DNA of 61,053 nucleotides from a bacterium. Lineage in GTDB: Bacteria > Planctomycetota > Planctomycetia > Pirellulales > Pirellulaceae. The position numbers were made by a program, and so were the translations under genes. Shown here piece by piece: positions 8,784-20,222 of the stretch. The stretch's first letter is position 1. Every line of letters starts with the position of its first letter. The DNA lies in NCBI GenBank assembly GCA_030430075.1, contig JAUIGN010000056.1, forward strand, positions 1 to 61,053. The letters run 5' to 3'. The notes beneath the pieces were generated by a model. That model was not told the origin of the DNA. It made no database searches and saw nothing but the letters and a program-made list of their open reading frames with translations.

Positions 8784-8914
8784 GACTGTGGGACAAACAA
8801 CGTCGGTGTGGATTGGACAGCGGTCCGTTCCGGCGCGCTATTTCGCGGAGCGAAAGGCGACTTTATTGTTTCCTCGACCCATCGAACCCAAGATCCATCG
8901 AGAACCCGACGACC

Positions 8915-11902
8915 ATGCGAATCAACCTGATACTGCCACCTCTGTGCCTCCTCGTTGCCATGACTGCGGCGGCGGTCGGCCAGGACGCCTATCGACTGCA
9001 ACCTCTGGCATATAACCATCCGGGACTGGCGGTGGATCTTGGCGTCGGCCTGTGGGCCTTTCCACTCCCCCTGGACTACGACAACGACGGAGACATGGAC
9101 CTGCTGGTCGGCTGTCCGGACAAGCCGTCGCAAGGAACCTACTTCTTCGAAAACCCATCCCAGGATCCACAGGAGAAGATGCCGGTCTTCAAGCCGGGTG
9201 TGCGAATCGGCAATGGTTATCACTTCATGATGCTGAGCGAAGTGGCTGGGGAAGCAGTCGTTCTCACGCCCGGTAAGGAGTATCGGCGCGATCCCCAAGA
9301 CGGCACGTTCAACTTCAGCAAACCGCAGAGCATCGATGCCCCGACAAACCCCAACCGTCAGGCGGGCGGTCGAACGCGCGGCAACATGTGGCGGTATGTC
9401 GATTTCGACGGTGATGGGGATCACGACATCATCGTCGGCAGCGGAGATTGGACCGAGCTTGGTTGGGATCATGCCTACGACAGCCAGGGTGTCTGGCGCA
9501 ACGGCCCCTTGCATGGGTATGTCTACCTGTTGACCAACGACGGCACGGACGAGTCACCGGTCTACTCGAAATCGTCGCGACGGCTGCGTGCCGGCGGGGG
9601 CGAAATTGACGTGTATGGGTGGCCCTGCCCCAACTTTGGCGACTTTGACGGAGACGGTGACCTCGACTTGTTGTGCGGCGAATTCCTGGACGGCTTCACC
9701 TACTTCGCCAATGTCGGAACACGCACGGCACCAGACTACGCCGCCGGCGTGAGGCTGGTCGCCGCCACGGGGCACCCGTTGAAGATGAACCTGCAGATGA
9801 TCACGCCCACGGCCGTCGATTGGGATGCGGACGGCGACCTCGACCTGATTGTCGGCGATGAGGACGGGCGCGTGGCGCTGGTGGAGAACACGGGCGCGTT
9901 GCAGGACGCGGTGCCGGTCTTCGATCCGCCGAAGTACTTTCGCCAGGAGGCGGACACGCTGAAGTTTGGCGCCCTGGCCACCCCGTTTGCTTACGACTGG
10001 GACAACGATGGCGACGAGGACATTGTGTGCGGAAATACGGCCGGCTCGATCGGCTTCTTTGAGAATCTTGGCGAGGGCGCCAACGGGCTCCCTAAATGGA
10101 ACGCCCCGGTGCTGCTCAATGTCCGTGCGCCCAGCGGCGACGTCAGTCCATTCCGTGTGATGGCCGGCCCGAACGGATCGATTCAGGGCCCCTGCGAGGC
10201 GAAGTGGGGCTACACGACCCTCTCGGTGGCGGACCTGGACCGTGATGGCGACGGCGACATCGTCTACAACTCGATCCTGGCTCGTCTCGGTGTCCTGCTG
10301 AACGAGGCGGGGACGCTCCAGGAGCAACCGTTCGACGCAGGTTCTCCCGAACTCCCGCCCGCCTGGTACTGGTGGCAGACTCCGTCCACTGCCACCTTGA
10401 CGCAGTGGCGAACGACTCCGCTGGCGGTCGATTTTGACGACGACGAGACGCTTGACCTGGTGCTCCTGGACCAGGAAGGCTACCTCACCCTGCGCCGAGC
10501 CGGAAAGGCGGCCGAGCGGATCTTTGTGGACGAAGACAACCGGGCCCTGCGGCTGACCTCGGGAACCTGCGGCCGTTCCGGACGCATCAAGCTGGCAATC
10601 GTCGATTGGGACGGCGACGCACGCCTCGACGTGCTGGTGAATTCCGAGAACGCGACCTGGTACCGGAATTGCGAAGATCGTGACGGAAAGGTGGTCTTGA
10701 AACGCGTCGGCAATCTGGCACGCCGCAACGTGGCCGGCCATACGTCCAGCCCGGCGGCCTGCGATTTCAATCGGGACGGCAAACCGGATCTGCTGGTGGG
10801 CAGTGAGAATGGGCGGATCTACCACATCGCCCACCAGGACACGGTTCAGTTTTCCGCCGAGCAAACGACGGCCAGGCCGCCGTCGGCGCCGGCACCGCCA
10901 CGATTCCCCGGGCTGGTCAAGGAGGAGTTTGTCTATGAAAAGGCGCCGTTCAAGGAGTGCCACGCCTCGACGATCTGCGAAACAACCCGTGGGCTGGTGG
11001 CCGCCTGGTTCGGCGGATCCAAGGAGGGACGAAAGGACGTCGGCATTTGGACCAGCTATCACGACGGAAACCGCTGGAGCGCGCCGCTGGAGGTTGCCGA
11101 CGGGGTTCAGCACGACGACCTCCGCTACCCCTGTTGGAATCCGGTTCTGTTCCAGCCGCCGGGGGACGCTCCGACCCTGCTGTTCTTCAAGGTTGGACCC
11201 AATCCGCGCGAGTGGTGGGGAGAAATGATGGTCAGCTACGATCGAGGTCGAACGTTTGTGGAACGGAGACGGCTTCCCGAATCGATCGACGGACCGGTTC
11301 GCTGCAAGCCGATCTTGCTACCCGACGGTCACACGTTATTGTGCGGTTCGTCAACCGAGTATGACGGCTGGCGGGTTCACTTTGAGTCCGTGCGGCTCCG
11401 CGATGGAGTCCCCGCGGGAACGTGGACGCGTATCGGTCCGATCAACGACGCCAGCCGTTTCAACGCGATCCAGCCGACCTTTCTCACGCACCCCGACGGA
11501 CGCCTGCAGGTCCTCTGCAGAACCAAGGAAAGTGTCGTGACCACCAGCTTCAGTTCGGACAACGGCGCAACCTGGTCCAAACTGGAAGCCACCGATCTGC
11601 CCAACCCCAACTCGGGAATCGAGGCCGTCACGCTCTCTGACGGACGCCACCTGCTCATCTACAACCCGCTCGGCTCCGGTGTCAGCGGTTGGGGTCGCCG
11701 AGGTGTCCTCAGTCTCGCCCTTTCGGACGATGGCATGAAATGGACCAAGGTCTGCGACCTGGAACAAGAGAAGGGGGCCGAGTTCAGTTATCCGGCCGTG
11801 ATTCAAACCGACGACGGGCTGGTCCACGTGAGCTACACGTTCAAACGGCGTCAAATCAAGCACCTGGTCATTGATCCGACCGTCCTGGAACCCGCCCAAT
11901 AG
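8915..11902 (+). CDS. FG-GAP/VCBS repeat and sialidase-like fusion protein
   Basis: A 995-residue exported protein. The start at 8915 gives a clean signal peptide (MRINLILPP, hydrophobic core, AAAVGQ). Residues about 30-655 hold roughly nine FG-GAP/VCBS calcium-binding motifs of the DxDxDGDxDL type, for example YDNDGDMDLLVG, DFDGDGDLDLLCG and DWDADGDLDLIVG, expected to form a beta-propeller. Residues about 660-995 match the BNR/exo-alpha-sialidase-like fold: ECHASTICETTRGLVAAWFG, SYDRGRTF, FSSDNGATWSKLE and GVLSLALSDDGMKW, with Asp-box-like motifs. Two propellers in tandem suggest a secreted glycan-binding and glycan-cleaving protein. True sialidase activity is not assured, since many planctomycete members lack the Arg triad. 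The sulfatase remnant lies directly upstream. Confidence 0.85.
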   Translation: MRINLILPPLCLLVAMTAAAVGQDAYRLQPLAYNHPGLAVDLGVGLWAFPLPLDYDNDGDMDLLVGCPDKPSQGTYFFENPSQDPQEKMPVFKPGVRIGNGYHFMMLSEVAGEAVVLTPGKEYRRDPQDGTFNFSKPQSIDAPTNPNRQAGGRTRGNMWRYVDFDGDGDHDIIVGSGDWTELGWDHAYDSQGVWRNGPLHGYVYLLTNDGTDESPVYSKSSRRLRAGGGEIDVYGWPCPNFGDFDGDGDLDLLCGEFLDGFTYFANVGTRTAPDYAAGVRLVAATGHPLKMNLQMITPTAVDWDADGDLDLIVGDEDGRVALVENTGALQDAVPVFDPPKYFRQEADTLKFGALATPFAYDWDNDGDEDIVCGNTAGSIGFFENLGEGANGLPKWNAPVLLNVRAPSGDVSPFRVMAGPNGSIQGPCEAKWGYTTLSVADLDRDGDGDIVYNSILARLGVLLNEAGTLQEQPFDAGSPELPPAWYWWQTPSTATLTQWRTTPLAVDFDDDETLDLVLLDQEGYLTLRRAGKAAERIFVDEDNRALRLTSGTCGRSGRIKLAIVDWDGDARLDVLVNSENATWYRNCEDRDGKVVLKRVGNLARRNVAGHTSSPAACDFNRDGKPDLLVGSENGRIYHIAHQDTVQFSAEQTTARPPSAPAPPRFPGLVKEEFVYEKAPFKECHASTICETTRGLVAAWFGGSKEGRKDVGIWTSYHDGNRWSAPLEVADGVQHDDLRYPCWNPVLFQPPGDAPTLLFFKVGPNPREWWGEMMVSYDRGRTFVERRRLPESIDGPVRCKPILLPDGHTLLCGSSTEYDGWRVHFESVRLRDGVPAGTWTRIGPINDASRFNAIQPTFLTHPDGRLQVLCRTKESVVTTSFSSDNGATWSKLEATDLPNPNSGIEAVTLSDGRHLLIYNPLGSGVSGWGRRGVLSLALSDDGMKWTKVCDLEQEKGAEFSYPAVIQTDDGLVHVSYTFKRRQIKHLVIDPTVLEPAQ

Positions 11903-12042
11903 TCCGGGCGGGCGACCGGCGGCAGCCGGGAACTCGGTCCATCGCATCATCGCACCCGAGGATCGGTCGCGCGTGAAATGGTCGAGTTCCCGGCAGGCCG
12001 CTTCCGGCGTCACCGGGCAAGCTGCCGTCAATCTCGGGCCCC

Positions 12043-14403
<2,361 letters not shown>

Positions 14404-14569
14404 GGTAGGTTGCTCTCTCTTCAAGGTGAAAAAACGGCCGGCAACTCCACCGCCGCCGGCCCGCCTTCCCTGCCTTTGTAGTATCGCAGCAACCCCTCGA
14501 TGCATCCAATGCATTTTCCAACTACAATACATACCTGTCATGCATATCTGTAGTAACGAGGAGACCGGG
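14404..14569. promoter_or_regulatory. katG-oxyR divergent promoter with TGTAGT half-sites
   Basis: The hexamer TGTAGT occurs at 14477-14482 and 14549-14554, and its reverse complement ACTACA at 14521-14526. The last two form an inverted repeat of about 34 bp next to the regulator gene. A further palindrome ATGCATCCAATGCAT lies near 14500. The arrangement suits a LysR-type tetramer binding between divergent genes. The exact OxyR consensus was not matched base by base, so the operator call is inference. Confidence 0.4.
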
Positions 14570-15442
14570 ATGGAATTCGACCAATTGAGGTACTTCCTGC
14601 GGGTCGCGGAACGAGGGAATTTCACGCGCGCCGCAGAAGAGCTGGTGATTTCCCAGCCTGCCCTCAGCCGTTCGATCCAGAAACTGGAGGAGGAACTGGG
14701 CCAACCGGTGTTCGAACGCACGACCCGCTCGGTCTCCCTGACGGACGCCGGCAAGCTGCTGCAAGCGCGAGCACAGCAGGTAATTTCCCTGTTGGAAGAC
14801 ACCAAGTCTGAGATCACCGATGATGGACGAAGCGGCCGGGTGCGGGTTGGTGCGATCCCCACGGTCGCTCCCTTTTTCCTGCCGCAAATTCTCAAGAACT
14901 TCTCGGCGGCCTACCCCAACGCGACGCTCATCGTCCAAGAGCGCACGACGGATCAGCTCTTAAAGGCGTGCACGCAGGGTGAAATTGATCTGGCCGTGGT
15001 CGCACTGCCGATACCGGTCAAGTATCTGGAAGTCAAGAAACTGTTCTCCGAAGAACTGTTCCTGGTCGTGCCGCCGGACCATCCGCTGGCAGCCAGGTCG
15101 TCCATCCGGCTGCGCGACATCGAGGGATTCCCGTTTGTTCTACTCGACGAAGCCCATTGTTTGTCCGACAACATCGTGTCGTTCTGCCGCCAGCGTTCCT
15201 TTCAGCCGGTCGCCGTGGAGCGGACCAGTCAGTTGGCGATGGTGCAAGAGTTGGTGTCGCTGTCGCACGGCATCTCGATGATCCCGGCCATGGCTCGGGT
15301 CCGTGACCAGAGTGACCGTCGCGTCTACCGATCGCTAACCCATCCCACACCACAGCGGACGATCGCCGTCGTCTGGAATCCGTATCGATTCCAAAGCCGC
15401 TTGCTCAAGGCATTCCGAGCCGTGCTGAGGGACGCATCATGA
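14570..15442 (+). CDS. oxyR: LysR-family OxyR-type peroxide sensor
   Basis: A 290-residue LysR-type regulator. The N-terminal winged helix-turn-helix is clear (MEFDQLRYFLRVAERGNFTR, then AAEELVISQPALSRSIQKLE), followed by a periplasmic-binding-protein-like effector domain. Cys197 and Cys206 in CLSDNIVSFC have exactly the spacing of E. coli OxyR Cys199/Cys208 (CLRDQAMGFC), the peroxide-sensing disulfide pair. The start at 14570 has GAGGAG about 8 bases upstream and begins directly at the family N-terminus. It is divergent from katG, the classic target. The oxyR assignment rests on the cysteine pair and this context. Confidence 0.9.
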   Translation: MEFDQLRYFLRVAERGNFTRAAEELVISQPALSRSIQKLEEELGQPVFERTTRSVSLTDAGKLLQARAQQVISLLEDTKSEITDDGRSGRVRVGAIPTVAPFFLPQILKNFSAAYPNATLIVQERTTDQLLKACTQGEIDLAVVALPIPVKYLEVKKLFSEELFLVVPPDHPLAARSSIRLRDIEGFPFVLLDEAHCLSDNIVSFCRQRSFQPVAVERTSQLAMVQELVSLSHGISMIPAMARVRDQSDRRVYRSLTHPTPQRTIAVVWNPYRFQSRLLKAFRAVLRDAS

Positions 15443-15447
15443 TCCAC

Positions 15448-15538
15448 CCCGCACCTCGGTTGGAATGGGTTCGCCTCCGGTTTGCTCTGCGATCAACGGA
15501 ACCGGGGAAAATACCCAACGGCTGATGCATCATCCCGG
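15448..15538 (-). repeat. Repeat family B, copy 2 (reverse)
   Basis: On the reverse strand this reads ATGCATCAGCCGTTGGGTAT, then CCCCGGTTCCGTTGAT and AGAGCAAACCGG, covering left, centre and right parts of the family B consensus. The hairpin core has drifted (GGGTATTTTCCCC). It lies between the 3' ends of the oxyR-type and kinase genes. Confidence 0.7.
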
Positions 15539-15574
15539 CCACGGGAAACCGGCAGCCGTTTCCGCTCGGGACCG

Positions 15575-17920
15575 TCATTGCTCGGGTTGGGGACGTTCCG
15601 GATCGATCAAACTCAGCGAGGCGGTGCGGATCTGGTCGAGCTGGTCATTCAAAGCGGATGACCCTTGGCCGATCTGTTCCCCCGCCTCGTGATGCATTTG
15701 CAGCGCTTCGATCACGTCAAACCAGGGTGACGCGAGTCGGTGTTGGGGGTCGTCTTGCGCTTCTGCCAGGATGGCCACGATCCGTTCCTCAGAACGTTCC
15801 AGGACTTGCTTCGCCTGGGCGCGATCGCCCAGCCGCTCGCAGGCCAATGCCATCGGAGCGTGAACCAGATAGTTTCCTGGCCACCGATGATCAGCGGCAG
15901 CCAGGGACAACCGTTCGAGGGCCGACTCGAAGTCGCCGGCACGAAGTGATGCCAGACCGGCCACATAGAGACTCATGCCCATGGGCGAATTCTCCGGCGG
16001 CGGCAGTCGCCGCCCGAAGGGACCGCCCGGAATTCGCCTGGGCTGGCCTCGAGGGGAATTCGGATGAAAGGGGGGCAGGGGCTGCCGCCGCTCGAGCCAC
16101 GCATCGGTCAAGTCCGCGAGCCGGCGAAAATCGACGTGCGGCGAGTGCTGATCGCTCACCACCAACCACCGCACGCTCATCCATCTGGGGTTCGGCGTCG
16201 GTTCATCCAGTTGGCGCCGGTACTGGGCGGACAACCGGGCAAAGCCGTCATCGTGGCCAGTATAGAGAAACAACGCCGGGACGCCCCACCAGTGTGGCTG
16301 CGAGGTCAGTGCGCCGGAGTTGAGCGCCATCGCATACTCCTCCGCTGCCTCCGGCCAGAGGAGCAGCCTGGTGTAGAGCTGTGCCCGCTGGACTCGCGGC
16401 AGGTAGTAGTTGGGCTGCATCTCGACGGCGGCGTCATAGTCGCGTGCGGCTTTGACCCAGCGGCCCGCGTCGGCGTGTGCCAGTCCGCTGGCGACCAGTT
16501 CATTCGCTTGGATCAAGTTGTCAGTGAACTCTTCCAGCCGTTCTCGAGCGGCAATCGCGTCGGCCTTGGCTTGCGTCGCTTCGCGCAGTGCCGCGTCTTT
16601 CGCATTCCGTTCGCCGATCGCCTCCGACATTTGCCAGACGCTCACGGCGGTCCCTGCGACCATCGTGAGCAGGACCAGCGTGGCCGTCAGAATCGCCACT
16701 CGGTGGCGGCGGGCAAATTTCTGAAACTGGTAGACCGCGCTGGGTGGTCGAGCGTTGATTGGTTCGCCATTGAGATAGCAGCGGATATCGTTGGCGAGCG
16801 CCGCGGCCGAGTCGTAGCGTCGCGAGCGGTCTTTCTCCAACGACTTCATGACAATCCAGTCGAGGTCTCCACGCAGGGTCGAGGCGAGCCGTTGCGGCTC
16901 GATGCGGCGCTGATCGACGATCGTCGATCGCGCCCGATCCTGCGTGGAAACTCGGTTGCTGGGACGGGGCGGCTCCTCTTCGCGTATGATCCGCCGCAGC
17001 TCGTCCAAACCGGCCGAATCCAATCGATGGCTATCGAACGGCGTCGTGCCGGCGAGCAACTCGTATAGCACGACTCCCAGAGAATAGATGTCGCTCCGGG
17101 TATCGACGTCCAAGCCGCTCATCTCGGCCTGCTCCGGGCTCATGTAAAGCGGCGTGCCGATCATCGAGAAGAAGCGGGTGTAGACCGTCTTGTCGGTCAG
17201 CTTCTGATCGAGTGCCTTGGCGACGCCGAAGTCAATCACTTTGGCGACCGGTTTTCCATCGTGCAGCGTGACCAGGATGTTGGACGGCTTGAGGTCACGA
17301 TGAATGACCCCTTTCTGGTGCGCGTGGTGAACGGCCGAGCAGACATCGAGCATCAAATCGAGTCGCCGTCTCACGTCCAACCGCTGTTGGTCGCAGAACT
17401 CGGTGATCGGCAGACCGCGCACCAATTCCATCACGAAGTAGGGACGATGATCGGCTGTGACTCCCGCGTCAAACACCTGCGCGATGTTCGGATGCGTCAT
17501 CATCGCGACCGCCTGCCGTTCGGCCTCGAAACGGGCAATCACTTCCTTCGATCCGGCGCCGGGCTTGACGATCTTCAACGCGACCCGCCGCCGCACCGGA
17601 CGTTCCTGCTCGGCGACAAACACCAGCCCAAAGCCTCCCTCGCCGATCTGTTCCATCAACTTGTACGGGCCGATCTGCATCCCGATGTGGTCAATCGGCT
17701 CATCGCCGCAGGACGGGGTTCGGGGTGTCCGGCTGACGCCGCTGCCCAGCGGGTGATCCAGCAGTCGAGCCGGCCGATCGTGCGCCGCCAACAACGCTTC
17801 CACCGACGCCCGCAGTGCGAGATCATCACCACACGCCGAGTCCAGGTACGCCAGGCGATCGTCCAGGTCGTCCTCGTCAATCGCCTGAAGAAAAATCGCA
17901 CGTTCAGTTGGATCGCTCAT
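15575..17920 (-). CDS. Membrane Ser/Thr protein kinase with TPR-like C-terminus
   Basis: A 781-residue eukaryotic-type (Hanks) kinase. The first about 80 residues are the short helical segment common in planctomycete kinases (AIFLQAIDEDDLDDRLAYLD). The kinase domain has the glycine loop GEGGFG (93-98), VALKIVK with Lys116, HRDLKPSN with Asp209, DFG (230-232) and SPEQA (261-265), all intact. One transmembrane helix follows (about 407-429), then a coiled-coil stretch to about 470. The exported C-terminal region looks TPR-like (DAGRWVKAARDYDAAVEM, LYVAGLASLRAGDFESAL). It is likely a membrane receptor kinase. The nearest gene upstream is a divergent ECF sigma factor; such pairs are common in planctomycetes and suggest a phosphorylation-linked circuit, not shown here. 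Confidence 0.92.
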   Translation of the reverse strand: MSDPTERAIFLQAIDEDDLDDRLAYLDSACGDDLALRASVEALLAAHDRPARLLDHPLGSGVSRTPRTPSCGDEPIDHIGMQIGPYKLMEQIGEGGFGLVFVAEQERPVRRRVALKIVKPGAGSKEVIARFEAERQAVAMMTHPNIAQVFDAGVTADHRPYFVMELVRGLPITEFCDQQRLDVRRRLDLMLDVCSAVHHAHQKGVIHRDLKPSNILVTLHDGKPVAKVIDFGVAKALDQKLTDKTVYTRFFSMIGTPLYMSPEQAEMSGLDVDTRSDIYSLGVVLYELLAGTTPFDSHRLDSAGLDELRRIIREEEPPRPSNRVSTQDRARSTIVDQRRIEPQRLASTLRGDLDWIVMKSLEKDRSRRYDSAAALANDIRCYLNGEPINARPPSAVYQFQKFARRHRVAILTATLVLLTMVAGTAVSVWQMSEAIGERNAKDAALREATQAKADAIAARERLEEFTDNLIQANELVASGLAHADAGRWVKAARDYDAAVEMQPNYYLPRVQRAQLYTRLLLWPEAAEEYAMALNSGALTSQPHWWGVPALFLYTGHDDGFARLSAQYRRQLDEPTPNPRWMSVRWLVVSDQHSPHVDFRRLADLTDAWLERRQPLPPFHPNSPRGQPRRIPGGPFGRRLPPPENSPMGMSLYVAGLASLRAGDFESALERLSLAAADHRWPGNYLVHAPMALACERLGDRAQAKQVLERSEERIVAILAEAQDDPQHRLASPWFDVIEALQMHHEAGEQIGQGSSALNDQLDQIRTASLSLIDPERPQPEQ

Positions 17921-18653
17921 AAGACCAGTTTATCAAGGTCGCCAATCAATTCGCCCCGACCACAGGTTTCGCGCCGTCCACTCGGATCGTTACTTCGTTC
18001 TTCCCCGGCGGCTTTTCCGGCGCAGCCAATCGCTTCCACGCCCCTTTCTCGTTGACACGGCGCGCTCGACCGGGCAACCGTAATGGGCGATCACCACGGC
18101 AATCACGGCAGTCACGTTGAACCCGCGAAGTCGCATTTTCTCATCTCGAGTTTCCCAGCACAGCGCGACATGAGTTGGGGACTCTCCGTAATTCAGTGGT
18201 CGGAGCGTGGCGGATGATCTTGATGGCTGTTTCCTGTAAACTGCCTGGCCGCGTTCTGTCATGTCCAGCATGACCTACGAAACCGTTCCCGCGTTCGTAA
18301 GTCCTGGCGACCGACGGGAGCAGATTTTTCGACGGCGCGTGTTGGCTCGCTATTGGTTCACGGCCCACTCCCGTTAGAATCGGAACGGACTGGCTCGTAA
18401 CACCCAATGCGTCGGCTGCCAGGATGACGGGCCATGCTTTTCTGTCCTTTCTTGCCCGTTGGTCGCCGTCGCGCGGTTCACCGGACCGCGAGCTGCAGGA
18501 GCATCTCCTTGAGGATTTCCCGGACCGTCCGGCAGCCGTCGATCATCGCGCGAAAAGTTACCTTGCCGGCACATTCCGAACATCAAGGACAAGATATAGT
18601 GAGGTGGAGACCCACTTTTCGGGCGACCACATGACACACTGCATTTAGTTGAT
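17921..18653. other. Long gap between divergent kinase and sigma-factor genes
   Basis: A stretch of 733 bp without a convincing gene. It holds one family C palindrome at 18258-18282. A TATAGT hexamer at 18595-18600 lies 54 bp before the sigma-factor start but no well-spaced -35 was seen. On the reverse strand near 18490-18640 a short frame containing CSECAGKVTFRAM looks coding-like but is cut by a TGA directly before it. Confidence 0.45.
18258..18282 (+). repeat. Palindromic repeat family C, copy 1
   Basis: Reads GTCATG-TCCA-GCATGAC followed by CTACGAAA. The arms form a short hairpin. Three related copies lie at 21935, 33066 and 44937. Confidence 0.65.
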
Positions 18654-19214
18654 ATGAGCCGTGACGTAACCCGAATCCTGTCAGCGATCGAGCAAGGCGA
18701 CTCGAATGCGCCCAACGAACTGTTGCCGTTGGTTTACGACGAGTTGCGACGATTGGCGACCAGCCGGATGAATCACGAGAAGTCTGGCCACACGCTGCAA
18801 CCAACGGCGCTGGTCCATGAAGCATTCCTGCGGCTTGTCGGTGGTGACGCCTCCCAGCCGTGGGACGGCCGTGGTCATTTCTTCGCAGCGGCTGCCGAGG
18901 CGATGCGTCGCATTTTGATCGAGAACGCGCGCCGCAAGGGCCGGATCAAGCGGGGCGGCCAGCTGAAGCGTCGCGATCTGGACGACGAAGTCGCCGCGGT
19001 CGATGCCGACGCCATTGACGATCTGTTGATGCTGGACGAAGCGCTGACCAAACTGGCCGCGGACGATCCGCAACTGGCCAAGCTGGTCGAGCTACGCTAT
19101 TTCACCGGCCTGACAATCAACGAAACGGCCGAGATCCTGGGCGTCTCACCGCGCACCACGAAACGCAACTGGGCGTACGCGCGCGCCTGGCTGCAACGGG
19201 AAATGGGCGAGTAG
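18654..19214 (+). CDS. ECF-type sigma factor (planctomycete ECF_sub type)
   Basis: A 186-residue sigma-70 family protein. Region 2 spans about 20-95 (LLPLVYDELRRLA, LQPTALVHEAFLRLV, HFFAAAAEAMRRILIENARRK) and region 4 about 125-183 (LVELRYFTGLTINETAEILG, VSPRTTKRNWAYARAWL). The pattern matches the TIGR02999 subfamily abundant in planctomycetes and acidobacteria. No anti-sigma gene is adjacent. The divergent Ser/Thr kinase at 15575-17920 is the likely functional partner, by comparison with other planctomycete loci. Its regulon is unknown; the DUF1080 gene 279 bp downstream on the same strand could be read through, but the gap argues for separate transcription. Confidence 0.92.
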   Translation: MSRDVTRILSAIEQGDSNAPNELLPLVYDELRRLATSRMNHEKSGHTLQPTALVHEAFLRLVGGDASQPWDGRGHFFAAAAEAMRRILIENARRKGRIKRGGQLKRRDLDDEVAAVDADAIDDLLMLDEALTKLAADDPQLAKLVELRYFTGLTINETAEILGVSPRTTKRNWAYARAWLQREMGE

Positions 19215-19493
19215 CGTTGGTGACCCCCTGCGTGTTGTCTTGAGCAAAGCGAAAGGAGACAATCGGGTTCGGCAATTCTCGGTCAGCGCTTTCCCGACAC
19301 CGGGCGAGCAACGGGTCATTCGCTGGCGAGGCGGCCTGCGGTACACTTTGTCGTACTTTTCGATTCGCTCAAGCGATTGCCGCGCCACGTTGTTTCGTCG
19401 CGGGCGTCGGCTCGCCGCCGGTTCGAGGCCTGCCTCGCTCTGACTCGCTTCACTTTCAAACTCATCGACTAACACAATTCAAGGAATGCCCCC

Positions 19494-20138
19494 ATGATCT
19501 CGTTTGCTCGCCTCGTGCTCGGCACCGCCCTGTTGATGCTCTCGATCCCCCTGGCGACCGTTGCCCAAACGGCGACTGCGGAAGACGCGGGTGCGGGTTG
19601 GACTTCGCTGTTCGACGGCAAGACGATGGACGGCTGGGAGAAAGTCGGCAAGCAGGACAGTCACTGGGAAGTTGTCGACGGGGCGTTGGTCGGTTCGGGG
19701 ACGCAGTCCATGCTGGTTTGCACTCGCGGAACCTACAAGAATTTCCGCTACCGCGTCGAAGCCAAAATCAACGACGGCGGCAACTCGGGTGTCTATTTTC
19801 GCACAACGCGCAAGCCGACATTCAGCGACGGCTACGAGGCCCAGGTCGACAGCACGCACCGCGACCCCATTCGGACCGGATCACTCTACGGTTTCTGCCA
19901 CGTCTATCAGCAGCACGTCAAGCCGGATGCCTGGTTCACCTATGATATCGAAGTTCGGGACGACGTCTGGCGCGGCCGCCAGATGACGCGGATCAAGATC
20001 ACGGTTGATGGCAATGAACTGTACGAGTACATGGATTTCGCCAAGACTTATGGACCTGGGCACTTCGCTTTTCAGCAACACGATCCGGGCAGCAAGGTCC
20101 ATATCCGCAAGGTCGAAGTGTTGCCGTTGGCTGACTGA
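19494..20138 (+). CDS. Secreted DUF1080 (3-keto-disaccharide hydrolase-type) protein
   Basis: A 214-residue exported protein with a signal peptide (MISFARLVLGTALLMLS, cleavage after TVAQ or TATA). It has one DUF1080 concanavalin-like jelly-roll domain: WTSLFDGKTMDGWEKVG, WEVVDGALVGSG, FRYRVEAKINDGGNSGVYFR and AFQQHDPGSKVHIRKVEVLP. Some DUF1080 members act on 3-keto-glucosides, which fits the following Gfo/Idh/MocA oxidoreductase, a family that can make or reduce 3-keto sugars. AAGGA lies 8 bases before the ATG. The oxidoreductase starts 84 bp downstream, so the two probably share an operon. Confidence 0.9.
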   Translation: MISFARLVLGTALLMLSIPLATVAQTATAEDAGAGWTSLFDGKTMDGWEKVGKQDSHWEVVDGALVGSGTQSMLVCTRGTYKNFRYRVEAKINDGGNSGVYFRTTRKPTFSDGYEAQVDSTHRDPIRTGSLYGFCHVYQQHVKPDAWFTYDIEVRDDVWRGRQMTRIKITVDGNELYEYMDFAKTYGPGHFAFQQHDPGSKVHIRKVEVLPLAD

Positions 20139-20222
20139 TTTCAGCGGCGTCATTCTCGAAGCGCGGTCCACCCAACCGGCAAGACAGATCACAACAACGA
20201 TTCAGACTGAGAGGAATCCATC

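Noticed and set aside
9554..11113. Long reverse frame of 519 codons
   Set aside because: It is the antisense of the FG-GAP/sialidase gene, whose motifs are clear on the forward strand.
11903..12042. Candidate terminator between convergent gene ends
   Set aside because: Short G/C inverted segments are visible but no stable hairpin with a T-run was found.
18488..18650. Reverse-strand fragment reading CP, then TGA, then CSECAGKVTFRAM, possibly a selenocysteine frame
   Set aside because: No start codon with a ribosome site, no selenoprotein family match and no SECIS-like hairpin recognised; more likely a decayed fragment or chance.
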